From Actinomyces faecalis (GTDB lineage: Bacteria > Actinomycetota > Actinomycetes > Actinomycetales > Actinomycetaceae): a stretch of DNA of 64,000 bases. Shown piece after piece: positions 1-8,625 of this stretch (position 1 is the stretch's first letter; the number at the start of each line of letters is the position of its first letter). The stretch spans positions 2,356,001-2,420,000 of the forward strand of contig NZ_CP063418.1 in NCBI RefSeq assembly GCF_013184985.2, given 5' to 3'. The translations under genes were made by a program, and so were the position numbers. Below the pieces are notes generated by a model. The model did no database searches and was not told where the DNA came from. It was given only the letters and a program-made list of their open reading frames with translations.

Positions 1-708
1 GACGTGCGCTTCGCCTACCGTGAGGGGGCGGAGGTGCTGCACGGGATCAACCTGGAGCTGTGCCCAGGTGAGCGCCTGGCCGTGGTCGGTCCTTCCGGCT
101 CAGGCAAGTCGACGCTGGGGCGCATGCTGGCCGGCATCAACCCTCCGTCCTCTGGCACCGTGACCGTGGGCGGGGTTGCGCTGACGGATTTGACGGAGGA
201 CGAGCTGCGTCGTCACGTGGCGCTGGTGACTCAGGAGCACCACGTCTTCGTGGGCACGATCGCGGACAACGTGCGCCTGGGCCGTCCAGACGCGGACGAC
301 GACACGATCGCCCAGGCGGTTCGCGCCATCGGCGCCGATGCCTGGGTGGAGGCGCTGCCCGAGGGCATGCACACCATGGTCGGCTCCGGGCATCTGGCGC
401 TCACGCCGGCGCAGGCGCAGGAGGTGGCGCTGGCACGCCTGGTGCTGCTGGACCCGCACACCCTTATCCTGGACGAGGCCACGAGCCTGCTCGATCCTCG
501 CTCTGCACGCGCCCTGGAGCGCACGCTGTCCACCGCCCTGGCAGGACGCACCGTCGTCGAGGTGGCCCACCGCCTGTACACGGCGCAGGACGCGGACCGG
601 GTTGCCGTCGTCATGGACGGGCGGATCGTAGAGCTGGGCAGCCACGACGAGCTCGTGGCGCTCGGCGGGGAGTACGCCAGCCTCTGGGAGGCGTGGAGCC
701 AGGAGTAA
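1..708 (+). CDS. ABC exporter ATP-binding domain (partial, 5' end outside window)
   Basis: The frame is open from base 1, so the window starts inside the gene; an upstream membrane domain is inferred but not seen. The visible 235 residues form a complete exporter-type nucleotide-binding domain: Walker A GPSGSGKST, Q-loop in VALVTQEH, Walker B LILDEAT and H-loop VAHRL. The ABC signature is not LSGGQ but LTPAQAQ, a form that occurs in an actinobacterial exporter subfamily and usually marks one half of a heterodimer with a single consensus ATP site. It probably drives export of a small molecule or peptide; the substrate cannot be told. The C-terminus ends at a TAA just before a 32-bp palindrome that may terminate transcription. 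Confidence 0.85.
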   Translation, partial: DVRFAYREGAEVLHGINLELCPGERLAVVGPSGSGKSTLGRMLAGINPPSSGTVTVGGVALTDLTEDELRRHVALVTQEHHVFVGTIADNVRLGRPDADDDTIAQAVRAIGADAWVEALPEGMHTMVGSGHLALTPAQAQEVALARLVLLDPHTLILDEATSLLDPRSARALERTLSTALAGRTVVEVAHRLYTAQDADRVAVVMDGRIVELGSHDELVALGGEYASLWEAWSQE

Positions 709-728
709 GTACCCGCCCCCAATCCCTC

Positions 729-810
729 CATACGGACAACCTTTTCGTAAGTTGGACAACGTAAAACCCTGGTTCTTGGTTGTCCAACTTACGAAAAGGT
801 TGTCCGTATG
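729..810. repeat. Perfect 32-bp inverted repeat, copy A (downstream of nuclease-like gene)
   Basis: Arms 729-760 and 779-810 are exact reverse complements, separated by an 18-base spacer. The outer half carries ACGGACAACCTTTTCGTAA. A second, slightly diverged copy with the same spacer core lies at 1937-2013, so the two copies bracket the gene at 872-1864. It can fold as a very strong hairpin and may also act as a bidirectional terminator between the converging ABC gene and the nuclease-like gene. Confidence 0.9.
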
Positions 811-871
811 AGGGGCCAGTGGGCAGGCGGGTCGGCAGGCGGGAGGACCGCACCGGCGAGGCAGCACATAC

Positions 872-1864
872 TCAGTACAGCGAGCGCACGCCTGCGTCCG
901 CCAGGCGTTCCAGCATCTCTCTCCCGCCCTCTCTCAGGGCGTCGCCCCAGAGCCAGCGCACTACTTGCATCCCGCTGGCCCGCATCAACGCTTGCTCACG
1001 CTGTCTCTCCTCAAAGAGGACATCATCCATGGAACGGCCGTAAACCTCCTGGTCATACTTCATGCGACCGTCAAACTCTCCGATGACCTTGAGCTCTGGC
1101 CAGCTGAAGTCCACCCTGCCAACGAACACCCCGTGACGGTCATAGATCTTCGTCTGCAGGTCAGGCGGTGGCAGGTGGTGCTCGATCATGACCGCCCGGC
1201 TCAGGCTCTCCCCTGGTGACTCCGACCGCGGATCCGCCACTGCGATCCACGCACGCAGCCTGCTGTTCCCACGGCACCCTCGTTGAACGGCAAGAAGCTC
1301 CAACAGCCTCTCCTTCGACGTCGTTCCCTGACGCAGGGCATCGTCCAGACTGACGAGGGTGGAGGAGAAGGAACGACGGCGCCCCAGGTCAATCAGCGTC
1401 TGCCGCAGGCTGGTCAGCGGCACACCGTCGCTCTCCTCAATCTCGCAGTCGGGCCGGGCGGACAGGGTCCGCGTCGTCGGTGTGAGACGTCCTCCACCAC
1501 GGGCAATCTTGACCAGCTGGACCTTCTCAGGCATCGGACCAATCAGCGGGATGCCATGAAGGACCGCGGCGGACTCGCGCGCCAGGATGGCCCCTGGCTC
1601 GAGGTCGCCAGTGAGACGCATGGCACACATGCGCGTCAGGTGCTGGTCCCGCCACGTCGCCGACTCGAACTCGGACCTGTACACATAGGCGCCCGGGCGC
1701 AGCCGCAGCAGCTCAGCCCGACGTTGCCTGGCCGAACGCGCCAGCAGGTCGGGGTTCAGCATGGAATCGGCTGCGTCGCCACGCAACGCGATGCTGACTG
1801 GTGACTCCCACATGCCACTAGCGTGACGCATGACCGGCTCTCCGCACTGAGGGCCTGTGGACAC
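872..1864 (-). CDS. AbiEi-like/DUF559 endonuclease-like protein
   Basis: A 330-residue protein with an N-terminal region (about residues 20-130) like the winged-helix/AbiEi antitoxin-type domain common in Actinobacteria. The C-terminal domain (about 245-325) is of the DUF559/Vsr-like PD-(D/E)XK fold: a strand with RVDFSW, then GEFDG followed by KY, then an EERQRE helix and a VVRW strand, which supply the acidic cluster expected of this nuclease fold. The start is a GTG at 1864; ATG codons at 1831 and 1813 are alternatives. A paralogue with the same architecture lies at 48245-49276. The gene stands alone between two matching palindromes (729-810 and 1937-2013). The biological role is unknown; such proteins are often annotated as type IV antitoxin-like or endonuclease domain proteins. 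Confidence 0.7.
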   Translation of the reverse strand: MSTGPQCGEPVMRHASGMWESPVSIALRGDAADSMLNPDLLARSARQRRAELLRLRPGAYVYRSEFESATWRDQHLTRMCAMRLTGDLEPGAILARESAAVLHGIPLIGPMPEKVQLVKIARGGGRLTPTTRTLSARPDCEIEESDGVPLTSLRQTLIDLGRRRSFSSTLVSLDDALRQGTTSKERLLELLAVQRGCRGNSRLRAWIAVADPRSESPGESLSRAVMIEHHLPPPDLQTKIYDRHGVFVGRVDFSWPELKVIGEFDGRMKYDQEVYGRSMDDVLFEERQREQALMRASGMQVVRWLWGDALREGGREMLERLADAGVRSLY

Positions 1865-1936
1865 AAGGGCGGGAGGGTGTCACGGGGCCGGCCTGTGGAG
1901 CCCGAGCACCCCGGCCCCGCCCTGCCTTCTCCCATA

Positions 1937-2013
1937 TACGGACAACCTTTTCGTAACTTGGACAACATAAAACCCCGGTTCTTGGTTGTCTGACTTACGA
2001 AAAGGTTGTCCGT
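1937..2013. repeat. Imperfect inverted repeat, copy B (upstream of nuclease-like gene)
   Basis: Arms 1937-1966 and 1985-2013 match copy A at 729-810 almost throughout, including the spacer. Differences are a few substitutions in the inner arm and the loss of the last bases of the right arm. The rest of the gap 1865-2202 shows no gene; it should hold the promoters of the divergent flanking genes. Confidence 0.85.
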
Positions 2014-2202
2014 CCGAGGTGTGAGTGGGCGGTGGTGGGAGCGTTGGGCAGGCAGCGGTGAGATCAGGTAGTACGCCGTACGTCCCTTGCCTTCATTGGT
2101 TCCCTCCTCAGCACCTGCACGATCGCGGTAACCTTCACCTGTCTGTCATGCCCGCAAGCGGCTTAGCAGCCAGTCGCATCATGAGAAGAAGGTCGGCCCT
2201 CT

Positions 2203-2646
2203 ATGTCTCAGAACCTGCCCCCGACACCCGAGCGTGAGGCCTCCCAGCCCACGCTCGGTGAGCTCGTTGCCCGCATCTCAGAGAACGTCTCCGGTCTCAT
2301 CAAGGGTGAGATCGACCTGGCCAAGGCCAAGGGCAAGCGTATGGCCGTCAAGATGGGCACGGGTATCGCCCTGCTCGCCGTCGCCGGCGTCCTGGCCCTG
2401 TACGCCCTCGGCCTGCTCTTCGACGCCGCGGCTCACGGCATCGCGGTGGCCCTGCCCCTGTGGGCGGGCTACCTCATCGTCGCCGTCGCGATCCTCATCG
2501 TCGTCGCCGTCCTCGCCCTCGTCGGCGTCAAGAGGCTCCAGGCCGGGACCAAGGACGTGCCCGCCCCGCAGGAGGGCCTCAGGGAGGATCTGGAGACCGC
2601 CAAGACCGCGGTCCAGGCCGGTCTGAAGAAGGGAGACGCCCAGTGA
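2203..2646 (+). CDS. Holin-X family (DUF1469) membrane protein
   Basis: A 147-residue protein with a polar N-terminus containing TLGELVARISENVSGLIKGE, the hallmark of the actinobacterial Holin-X (holin superfamily III, DUF1469) family. Two hydrophobic segments follow (about residues 48-75 and 82-107), then a charged helical tail. Despite the name, family members are chromosomal housekeeping membrane proteins whose role is not established. It heads a three-gene unit with two DUF3618 genes: its TGA overlaps the GTG of the next gene (GTGA), which suggests translational coupling. An ATG start was chosen because it gives the full family N-terminus. Confidence 0.85.
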   Translation: MSQNLPPTPEREASQPTLGELVARISENVSGLIKGEIDLAKAKGKRMAVKMGTGIALLAVAGVLALYALGLLFDAAAHGIAVALPLWAGYLIVAVAILIVVAVLALVGVKRLQAGTKDVPAPQEGLREDLETAKTAVQAGLKKGDAQ

Positions 2647-3074
2647 GCGCCCAGGACACCGAGACCTCGCCCGCACCGCTCAGCGTCGAGCAGATCCAGG
2701 CCGAGCTGGCTGAGCGCCGAGGTCGGCTCACCCACGACCTGGAGGACCTCGGCTTCCGTCTGGCCCCCACCTCGCTCAAGATCCAGGCCCGCCACGCCGC
2801 TGACGAGGCCAAGGTCCGTGTGCGCGCCGGGCTGGCTGACCTCAGGGACCGCGCGCAGGACGCCGCTGACGCCGCGAGGGACCGCGCTGAGGACGTCGTC
2901 GACGAGCTCAGCACACCCGGCGAGCCTCTCGCTGCCGGCCCCGCCGACCACGCTCGGCGTCTTCTGGACGACGCCGCCGACGGAGACCCCCGTTCGCTCG
3001 CGATCGTCACCGGAGCGGCCCTGGCCCTGGCAGGCCTGAGCCTCTACGCCGTCGTCAAGGCTCTACGGTCATGA
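2643..3074 (+). CDS. DUF3618-type protein
   Basis: A 143-residue protein starting at a GTG that overlaps the stop of the Holin-X gene. The start of the domain, SVEQIQAELAERRGRLTHDL, is the DUF3618 pattern (an IQ/EI-containing amphipathic segment with regularly spaced arginines). A long alanine-rich, probably coiled-coil middle follows, then one hydrophobic segment near the C-terminus (about residues 119-138). The role is unknown; the family is nearly always next to Holin-X. An upstream in-frame extension to 2460 would run inside the Holin-X gene and is not credible. Its end overlaps the next gene by ATGA. Confidence 0.8.
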   Translation: MSAQDTETSPAPLSVEQIQAELAERRGRLTHDLEDLGFRLAPTSLKIQARHAADEAKVRVRAGLADLRDRAQDAADAARDRAEDVVDELSTPGEPLAAGPADHARRLLDDAADGDPRSLAIVTGAALALAGLSLYAVVKALRS

Positions 3075-3427
3075 GCGCCCAGGACCGCAGAGCGCACGAG
3101 GACTTGACACTCGAGCGTACGCCCGAGGAGATCGAGGCGCACCTGGCCCGTCAGCGCGCGGACCTGGTGGCTAACGTGGACGCGCTGGCAGACCGCGTCT
3201 CTCCTTCCGCACAGGTGCACGAGGCCGTTGAGGAGGTCAAGGCGAGTGCTCGCGAGCTCGGGAAGTCGTTGCGAGAGCTGGGCACCAACCTGCGTGACCG
3301 AGCCAGCCAGACCCTGTCCGACGCCCGTGAGGGCGAGCCAGGCGCGGTCAAGGCGGCGGTTGCCGGCGGTGCGCTCGCCACGGCTGCGGTGCTCGGACTC
3401 GCTGTCGCCCGTCGCTCACGACACTGA
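3071..3427 (+). CDS. DUF3618 domain protein
   Basis: A 118-residue protein whose N-terminal segment, TPEEIEAHLARQRADLVANV, is a clear DUF3618 match. A helical middle (about 50-95) and one C-terminal hydrophobic helix (about 96-113) ending in a basic RRSRH tail follow. It overlaps the preceding DUF3618 gene by ATGA, and the two are probably tandem duplicates that have diverged. Likely a membrane-anchored helical protein acting with the Holin-X neighbour; the function is not established. Confidence 0.85.
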   Translation: MSAQDRRAHEDLTLERTPEEIEAHLARQRADLVANVDALADRVSPSAQVHEAVEEVKASARELGKSLRELGTNLRDRASQTLSDAREGEPGAVKAAVAGGALATAAVLGLAVARRSRH

Positions 3428-3618
3428 CTAATGCGGCCGCGGACGGCACGCTCAACGCGTACCGTCCCGGTCGGCCATCACGTGGCTGGCACCACGTCAG
3501 CCACTCACAGCTCCGAATGGTGCTCACCTATCGGTCCGTTGTAGGCTCGACCTACGACACATTTGCCCAAGTGAAGCGCGCCCAGCGCGCCCAGAGATTG
3601 TTGGAGGGGGTCGAGCCT

Positions 3619-3843
3619 ATGGGGCGCGGCCGTCAGAAGGCCAAGGCGACCAAGGTCGCTCGTAAGCTCAAGTACTTCAGCCCGGAGACCGACTACGCGG
3701 CGCTCGAGCGTGAGCTCGTCAGTGCGTCCAGCGGCGCGGAGACTGACGACGACGAGATCGACTACGAGGAGCTGGCCTCCAAGTACAACGTCGACGACGA
3801 TGAGGACGACTGGGGCACAGGCCCTGCCGGTGCAGGCAGGTAG
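3619..3843 (+). CDS. DUF3073 small acidic protein
   Basis: A 74-residue protein beginning MGRGRQKAKATKVARKLKY, the invariant start of the DUF3073 family, followed by FSPETDYAALERELV and an acidic tail with runs of Asp and Glu. The upstream in-frame extension to 3517 is rejected: the family starts at this ATG, and a good ribosome site (GGAGGGGG) lies about ten bases before it. DUF3073 is a conserved actinobacterial protein of unknown role, usually monocistronic. A strong terminator hairpin follows at 3868-3901. Confidence 0.9.
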   Translation: MGRGRQKAKATKVARKLKYFSPETDYAALERELVSASSGAETDDDEIDYEELASKYNVDDDEDDWGTGPAGAGR

Positions 3844-3867
3844 TAGCTCTTCCTCATCACAACGGTG

Positions 3868-3901
3868 CAGGGCCCGCCAGGTATTTTCCTGGCGGGCCCT
3901 G
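3868..3901 (+). terminator. Terminator hairpin after DUF3073 gene
   Basis: Perfect 14-bp stem (3868-3881 with 3888-3901) and a TATTTT loop, 25 bases after the stop codon. Only a weak T stretch follows. Confidence 0.85.
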
Positions 3902-4235
3902 TTGACTTATCAGTGGCTACTGAGAGCGATACCGAGCGACATCCAGCCTCAAAGAGGTTGCTTGGTGATCGGCGCAGGACATGAGGCAATGATGGCGCCT
4001 AATTGAAGCCAGAATCCCCTTCCGTGTGTCGCTGACCGTCACCATAATCGTTTGGGGCTCTTTGCGCCCCCACGGTGGGGAGAGTTCCGGGAACAAAGCC
4101 GTGACAACGCCCAGCGGTTGCCTGGGCGGCGCCAGCGTCGCAACCCTGACACTTGATGCTGGCCAGTAGCACTGGCCAATTGACAGCTACCAGCCGCAGC
4201 CTTATCGAGGTACTAAAGACTGCCTCGTAGCAGCT
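3902..4235. other. Intergenic stretch without a recognised gene
   Basis: No ORF with family support. The only structure seen is a small GC-rich hairpin (CGCCCAG at 4108-4114 with CTGGGCG at 4122-4128), downstream of the leftward acyltransferase gene and possibly its terminator. Confidence 0.5.
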
Positions 4236-5267
4236 CTATCTACTCCGCTTAAGAAACGAGGGCATGGGCAGCTCGAACAGGAGCCGAACACGGTCATAGC
4301 CGTAGATCATCAGGATCGGGATCACCAACCCTCCAAGCCCGCAGGCCAGGATCAGGAGCAGTGAGTGATCCAGGGCCAGGAAACCGAACCAACGGCTGAT
4401 GAGCACCTGCACGGGAAAGTGGACGCAGTAAAGCACCATGGAGCGCCGCCCAAGAAACTCAAGCGCCGGGATACGTGGCAGCCTTGGCCACGCCCAGAGA
4501 ATCGCCAGGACTCCGGGCGCCACGTACGCCAGGGTCCACGGTACTTTCGGGTCCACTGACACTGCACCCATAAGACCCCCCCCCGCGATGCCGATTGCGA
4601 CGACCCCGAGAAGGGCTGGCAGAACCGGTCTCAAGGACATCCACCTACTCAGCACCGGACGCAGAGACGCACCAAAGAAGAATATCGCCCCGTAAAACAG
4701 CGCCCGTCGGACCGAACCGACCTGAGGATCCACGATGACCAGCATCGCAATGAAGGCTATGGTGATAGCCCATGACGGCACCCAGCGCGTAAGCACCCCC
4801 ACCATATAGGCGACAATAAGCACCGACAGATACCACATATGGAAGGGGCCGCCAATCCAATACCAGAAAGACGCAAGGTGGCTCCGCTCCCCCGCTGCAA
4901 CGACGGTGATCACGCTCCACAACACAAACGGCCATACCACCTTGCAGATCTTCCCGAACCCATAAACAGGAAGAGGCTTCCTCAGTGAGCGCTCCAGCAT
5001 GAGGCCCGAGAGCACAAGAAGCACCGGAATGCGAAAAGGCGCCAAGGACGCCCTCATCGCCTGCTGGAGGACCGGCGTATCAATGGCACCGAGTATCACA
5101 TCCGGTACGCCAGAGGCGTGCTGCAGCACCACCAAGGTCACGGCGAGCCCTCGCAGTGAATCAGCCCAGTAGGCACGTCCACCCGTGGTGGACGCCCCCG
5201 TCAGGTTGTCCGCTTGACTATTGCGTGTCACGCGGACAAGTTTACAGTAAGAGTTTTCGGCCAACAA
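4236..5267 (-). CDS. Acyltransferase family 3 (integral membrane)
   Basis: About 343 residues with the acyltransferase-3 layout: an N-terminal YWADSLRGLAVTLVVLQHA segment holding the DSLRG and catalytic His region, about ten hydrophobic helices, and LEFLGRRSMVLYCVHFPV near the C-terminus, the family's second hallmark. Such enzymes O-acylate cell-surface sugars or other extracytoplasmic acceptors. It stands alone, leftward, between DUF3073 and purM. The first about 30 residues are polar and a later start is possible. Base composition is a little less GC-rich than its neighbours, as often seen for surface-modifying genes gained by transfer. The substrate is unknown. Confidence 0.8.
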   Translation of the reverse strand: MLAENSYCKLVRVTRNSQADNLTGASTTGGRAYWADSLRGLAVTLVVLQHASGVPDVILGAIDTPVLQQAMRASLAPFRIPVLLVLSGLMLERSLRKPLPVYGFGKICKVVWPFVLWSVITVVAAGERSHLASFWYWIGGPFHMWYLSVLIVAYMVGVLTRWVPSWAITIAFIAMLVIVDPQVGSVRRALFYGAIFFFGASLRPVLSRWMSLRPVLPALLGVVAIGIAGGGLMGAVSVDPKVPWTLAYVAPGVLAILWAWPRLPRIPALEFLGRRSMVLYCVHFPVQVLISRWFGFLALDHSLLLILACGLGGLVIPILMIYGYDRVRLLFELPMPSFLKRSR

Positions 5268-5620
5268 ATTTACAATCAGGAATTATCGCCGACACATCGA
5301 GTCCCTCATACGTGCCGACAGACCTCAGGAATTGAGCACTCCCGTACCCTGAATTCCACCAATCGCCTAGGTGAAACCCCAGCATCGGTGGACTCATGAT
5401 GGCCTTCATAGCCTCCAGTGACATCGCATTGACGAACGTCACCCCTATGCTTCTTGCTAGCCCCGATGGTGCGGATGACAGCAGTGCCTATTGGGGACGT
5501 GATGACTGCGAACTACTCACAATGCCACGAACAGACGAACAGTACTCAGTGCGTTATTGAGGTTCGAGAGGGCAGATCCGAGACTCATGTCAGTGCTAGG
5601 CCCGTTACCAACTGCGACGC
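5268..5620. other. Intergenic stretch without a recognised gene
   Basis: Lower-GC sequence between the acyltransferase start and the purM stop. Only short ORFs without family resemblance; no convincing terminator hairpin or RNA gene seen. Confidence 0.5.
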
Positions 5621-6778
5621 TCATACCGTGCGGTAGCTGCCGAAGATGTCCACCGCTCCGCCGTCGACACCCTTGGTGCCCGATACCAGGCGGCCTGCCG
5701 CCTCGTAGCCCGCTGCCTCGTGGACCTCACCGAGTACCCAAGCACCGATGCCCGATCCCTCGGCCACACGGATCACCGCCTCAGCGGCCTCAGGAGCGAC
5801 GACGGCAATCATGCCCACACCCAGGTTGAGCGTGCCCTCCAGGTCCTCCCACGGCACCGATCCGAGCCGCCGCACGACGTCGAAGACCGGCGGGACCACC
5901 CAGCTGGCGCGATCCACGTCCCCGACGAGGCCGGCAGGCAGGACGCGGGCAAGGTTCGCTGCCAGGCCGCCACCCGTGACGTGAGAGAGGGCGTGAACCG
6001 GGCCGGCTGCCGCACCGGTGTCCAGCGCGTTGATCATGGCCAGGCACACCCGCGTGTACAGCGCAGTCGGCTCCAGCAGCTCCTCGCCCAGCGTGCGGCC
6101 GAACTCGGGAACCTCACGCTCCAGCCCCCAGCCCGCGTGCTCGACGACCCGCCGTACCAGGGAGTAGCCGTTGGAGTGCAGGCCGGAGGAGGCCATCGCG
6201 ACCAGCACGTCACCAGCGCGGACCCTGTCCGCCCCCAGCATGCGGTCCGCCTCGACGACGCCGGTGGCCGCACCAGCGACGTCGTACTCGTCAGGCGCCA
6301 TGAGACCAGGGTGCTCGGCAGTCTCCCCGCCCAGCAGCGGCGTGCCGACGGCGGCGCAAGCGTCGGCCACACCGCGCACGATGTCCGCGATGCGCTCCGG
6401 CACGACGTGACCGCAGGCGATGTAGTCGGTCATGAGCAGCGGGGTCGCGCCGACCACGACGATGTCGTCCACGACCATACCCACAAGGTCCTGACCGATG
6501 GTGTCGTGGACGTCGAGGGCCTGGGCGATAGCGACCTTCGTCCCCACGCCGTCGGTCGAGGTCGCCAGCAGCGGGCGGCGGTACTCGCGCAGCTCGGAGA
6601 CGTCGACGAGTCCGGCGAAGCCTCCGACGCCGCCGACGACCGCCGGGGTCATCGTGGCCGCGACCGAGGCCTTCATCAGCTCCACCGCGCGGTCTCCAGC
6701 GGCGGTGTCCACCCCGGCCGAGGCGTAGGTGATGCCCTGCTCGTCAGTGCTGGGGACAGGGGCGGAAGTCTGGCTCAT
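5621..6778 (-). CDS. purM: Phosphoribosylformylglycinamidine cyclo-ligase (AIR synthetase)
   Basis: A 385-residue enzyme that closes the imidazole ring, converting FGAM to AIR with ATP in step 5 of purine synthesis. The N-terminal TYASAGVDTAAGDRAVE and STDGVGTKVAIA segments, LLGGETAEHPG and SSGLHSNGYSLVR are the PurM/PurL-superfamily nucleotide-binding signatures. Length and order match the family. It overlaps purF by four bases (ATGA at 6775-6778), so the two are co-translated. Its partner steps purL, purQ and purS lie 37-45 kb away rather than beside it. Confidence 0.97.
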   Translation of the reverse strand: MSQTSAPVPSTDEQGITYASAGVDTAAGDRAVELMKASVAATMTPAVVGGVGGFAGLVDVSELREYRRPLLATSTDGVGTKVAIAQALDVHDTIGQDLVGMVVDDIVVVGATPLLMTDYIACGHVVPERIADIVRGVADACAAVGTPLLGGETAEHPGLMAPDEYDVAGAATGVVEADRMLGADRVRAGDVLVAMASSGLHSNGYSLVRRVVEHAGWGLEREVPEFGRTLGEELLEPTALYTRVCLAMINALDTGAAAGPVHALSHVTGGGLAANLARVLPAGLVGDVDRASWVVPPVFDVVRRLGSVPWEDLEGTLNLGVGMIAVVAPEAAEAVIRVAEGSGIGAWVLGEVHEAAGYEAAGRLVSGTKGVDGGAVDIFGSYRTV

Positions 6779-8562
6779 CGGGTCTCTCCTTGGGATGCTG
6801 CGGAGGCGGGGCTGGCTGAGGACGGGCTGGTGGGCTGAGGGCTGCCGGCGGCGAGGTCAGGCCGAGTCACCTCGTCGATACGCACGGGCGCGGCGTCGCG
6901 ACGACGTCGGTAGACCGAGGGCACGCGGCTGACCGGCAGGGTACCGATCGGCACGCCCTCGACCGGGGGCTTGACCGGGTAGGAGCCGGTGAAGCAGGCC
7001 ATGCACAGGTCGTCAGTCTTCTGCCCGGAGGCCTCGACCATTCCGTCGACCGACAGGTAGCCGAGGGAGTCTGCACCCACGGACTCGCGGATCTCCTCCA
7101 CGCTCATGCCTGTGGCGATCAGCTCGGCGCGCGTGGCGAAGTCGATGCCGTAGAAGCACGGCCACATCACCGGCGGGGAGGAGATGCGGATATGGACCTC
7201 GGCGGCGCCGGCCTCGCGCAGCATCCGCACGAGCGCGCGCTGGGTGTTTCCGCGCACGATCGAGTCGTCCACGACGACCAGGCGCTTGCCCTCGATGACC
7301 TCACGCACGGGGTTGAGCTTGAGGCGGATACCGAGCTGGCGCAGGGTCTGGGTGGGCTGGATGAAGGTACGGCCCACATAGGCGTTCTTGACCAGGCCCT
7401 GGCCGTAGGGGATGCCCGAGGCCTGGGCGTAGCCGATGGCTGCGGGGGTCCCGGACTCCGGGGTGGCGATGACCAGGTCCGCGTCGACCGGGTGCTCACG
7501 GGCCAGGGCCGCGCCCATGGCGTTGCGCGCGGCGATCACCGAGCGACCGGCGATCTTCGTGTCCGGGCGAGCCAGGTAGACGTACTCGAAGACGCAGCCC
7601 GCACGGTTGGCGACGGCGAAGCGGCTGGAGCGCACGCCGTCGGCGTCGATCTGCAGGAACTCGCCGGGCTCGATCTCGCGCACCACCGTGGCGCCCACGA
7701 TGTCCAGGGCCGCGGTCTCAGAGGCGACGACCCAGCCGCGCTCCAGGCGACCGAGGACCAGGGGACGCACGCCGTGGGGGTCGCGGGCGGCGTAAAGAGT
7801 GTGCTCGTCCATGAAGACCAGGGAGAAGGCACCGCGCAGCATCGGCAGGACGCGGCACGCGGTCTCGGCGACGCTCAGCGGCGGCTGGTCCGGCTGGGCA
7901 CCCGGCTCAGCCTCGCTGTCAGGTCCCAGGCCCGCGGCCTCCTGGTCAGCGGCGGCGTCGCGCCCCTCCAGGCCGCCACGCTCGGAGACGAGGCTCATCA
8001 GCGAGGCGATGACGGCGGTGTCCGTGGACGAGCCGCGACCGAGCTCACCGGTTAGGTCCTTCCCGCTGGTAGCGCGCACGGCCTCCATGAGCTCGCGGGT
8101 GTTGGTGAGGTTGCCATTGTGCGTCAGCGCCAGCGTGGACCCAGCCACCGGGCCGAGCATGGGCTGGGCGTTCTCCCAGGTGGTAGCGCCGGTGGTGGAG
8201 TAGCGCACGTGACCGACCGCCATGTGCCCGGTCAGCGAGGACAGGGCGCGGTCGTCGAAGACCTGGGAGACCAGGCCGAGGTCCTTGTAGACCAGGATGT
8301 GGGAGCCGTCGGAGGTCGCGATGCCCGCCGCCTCCTGGCCCCGGTGCTGCAGGGCGTACAGACCGAAGTAGGTCAGGCGGGACACCTCCTCGCCCGGCGC
8401 CCACACGCCAAAGACGCCACACTCCTCACGAGGAGCGGGCTCCAGCTCGTCGGTCAGGTCGATGGCTGGGGCGGTCGCGTCCAGGTCCGGAAGGACCGGC
8501 GACGGCGCAGGGCGGGTGGACTGCATGCTCTCACCAAGGCTCACCGCCACAGTCTCCCACAC
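6775..8562 (-). CDS. purF: Amidophosphoribosyltransferase
   Basis: Catalyses the first committed step of purine synthesis, transferring glutamine amide nitrogen to PRPP. The class II glutaminase nucleophile is the Cys of EECGVFGVW (about residue 48). ALQHRGQEAAGI and HNGNLTN follow, and VVDDSIVRGNT is the PRPP loop. LCMACFTGSYP carries cysteines expected to ligand a 4Fe-4S cluster in the Bacillus-type enzyme. Starting from the GTG at 8562 (AAGGA site upstream) leaves a 47-residue leader that must be removed to expose the Cys; an ATG at 8526 would shorten it to 35. An Ala/Glu/Gly/Pro-rich insertion of about 35 residues sits in the glutaminase domain. The gene is followed by purM with an ATGA overlap. 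Confidence 0.96.
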   Translation of the reverse strand: MWETVAVSLGESMQSTRPAPSPVLPDLDATAPAIDLTDELEPAPREECGVFGVWAPGEEVSRLTYFGLYALQHRGQEAAGIATSDGSHILVYKDLGLVSQVFDDRALSSLTGHMAVGHVRYSTTGATTWENAQPMLGPVAGSTLALTHNGNLTNTRELMEAVRATSGKDLTGELGRGSSTDTAVIASLMSLVSERGGLEGRDAAADQEAAGLGPDSEAEPGAQPDQPPLSVAETACRVLPMLRGAFSLVFMDEHTLYAARDPHGVRPLVLGRLERGWVVASETAALDIVGATVVREIEPGEFLQIDADGVRSSRFAVANRAGCVFEYVYLARPDTKIAGRSVIAARNAMGAALAREHPVDADLVIATPESGTPAAIGYAQASGIPYGQGLVKNAYVGRTFIQPTQTLRQLGIRLKLNPVREVIEGKRLVVVDDSIVRGNTQRALVRMLREAGAAEVHIRISSPPVMWPCFYGIDFATRAELIATGMSVEEIRESVGADSLGYLSVDGMVEASGQKTDDLCMACFTGSYPVKPPVEGVPIGTLPVSRVPSVYRRRRDAAPVRIDEVTRPDLAAGSPQPTSPSSASPASAASQGETR

Positions 8563-8625
8563 TGTGGCCCGTTCCTTCGTGTCAGCCTCTCGCTCAGGCC
8601 GTCCTCGCCGCCCACCATCGGAACC

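Noticed and set aside
4020..4140. Possible riboswitch in the gap after DUF3073
   Set aside because: GC-rich pairings exist, but no known riboswitch core was recognised and the downstream gene is on the wrong strand.
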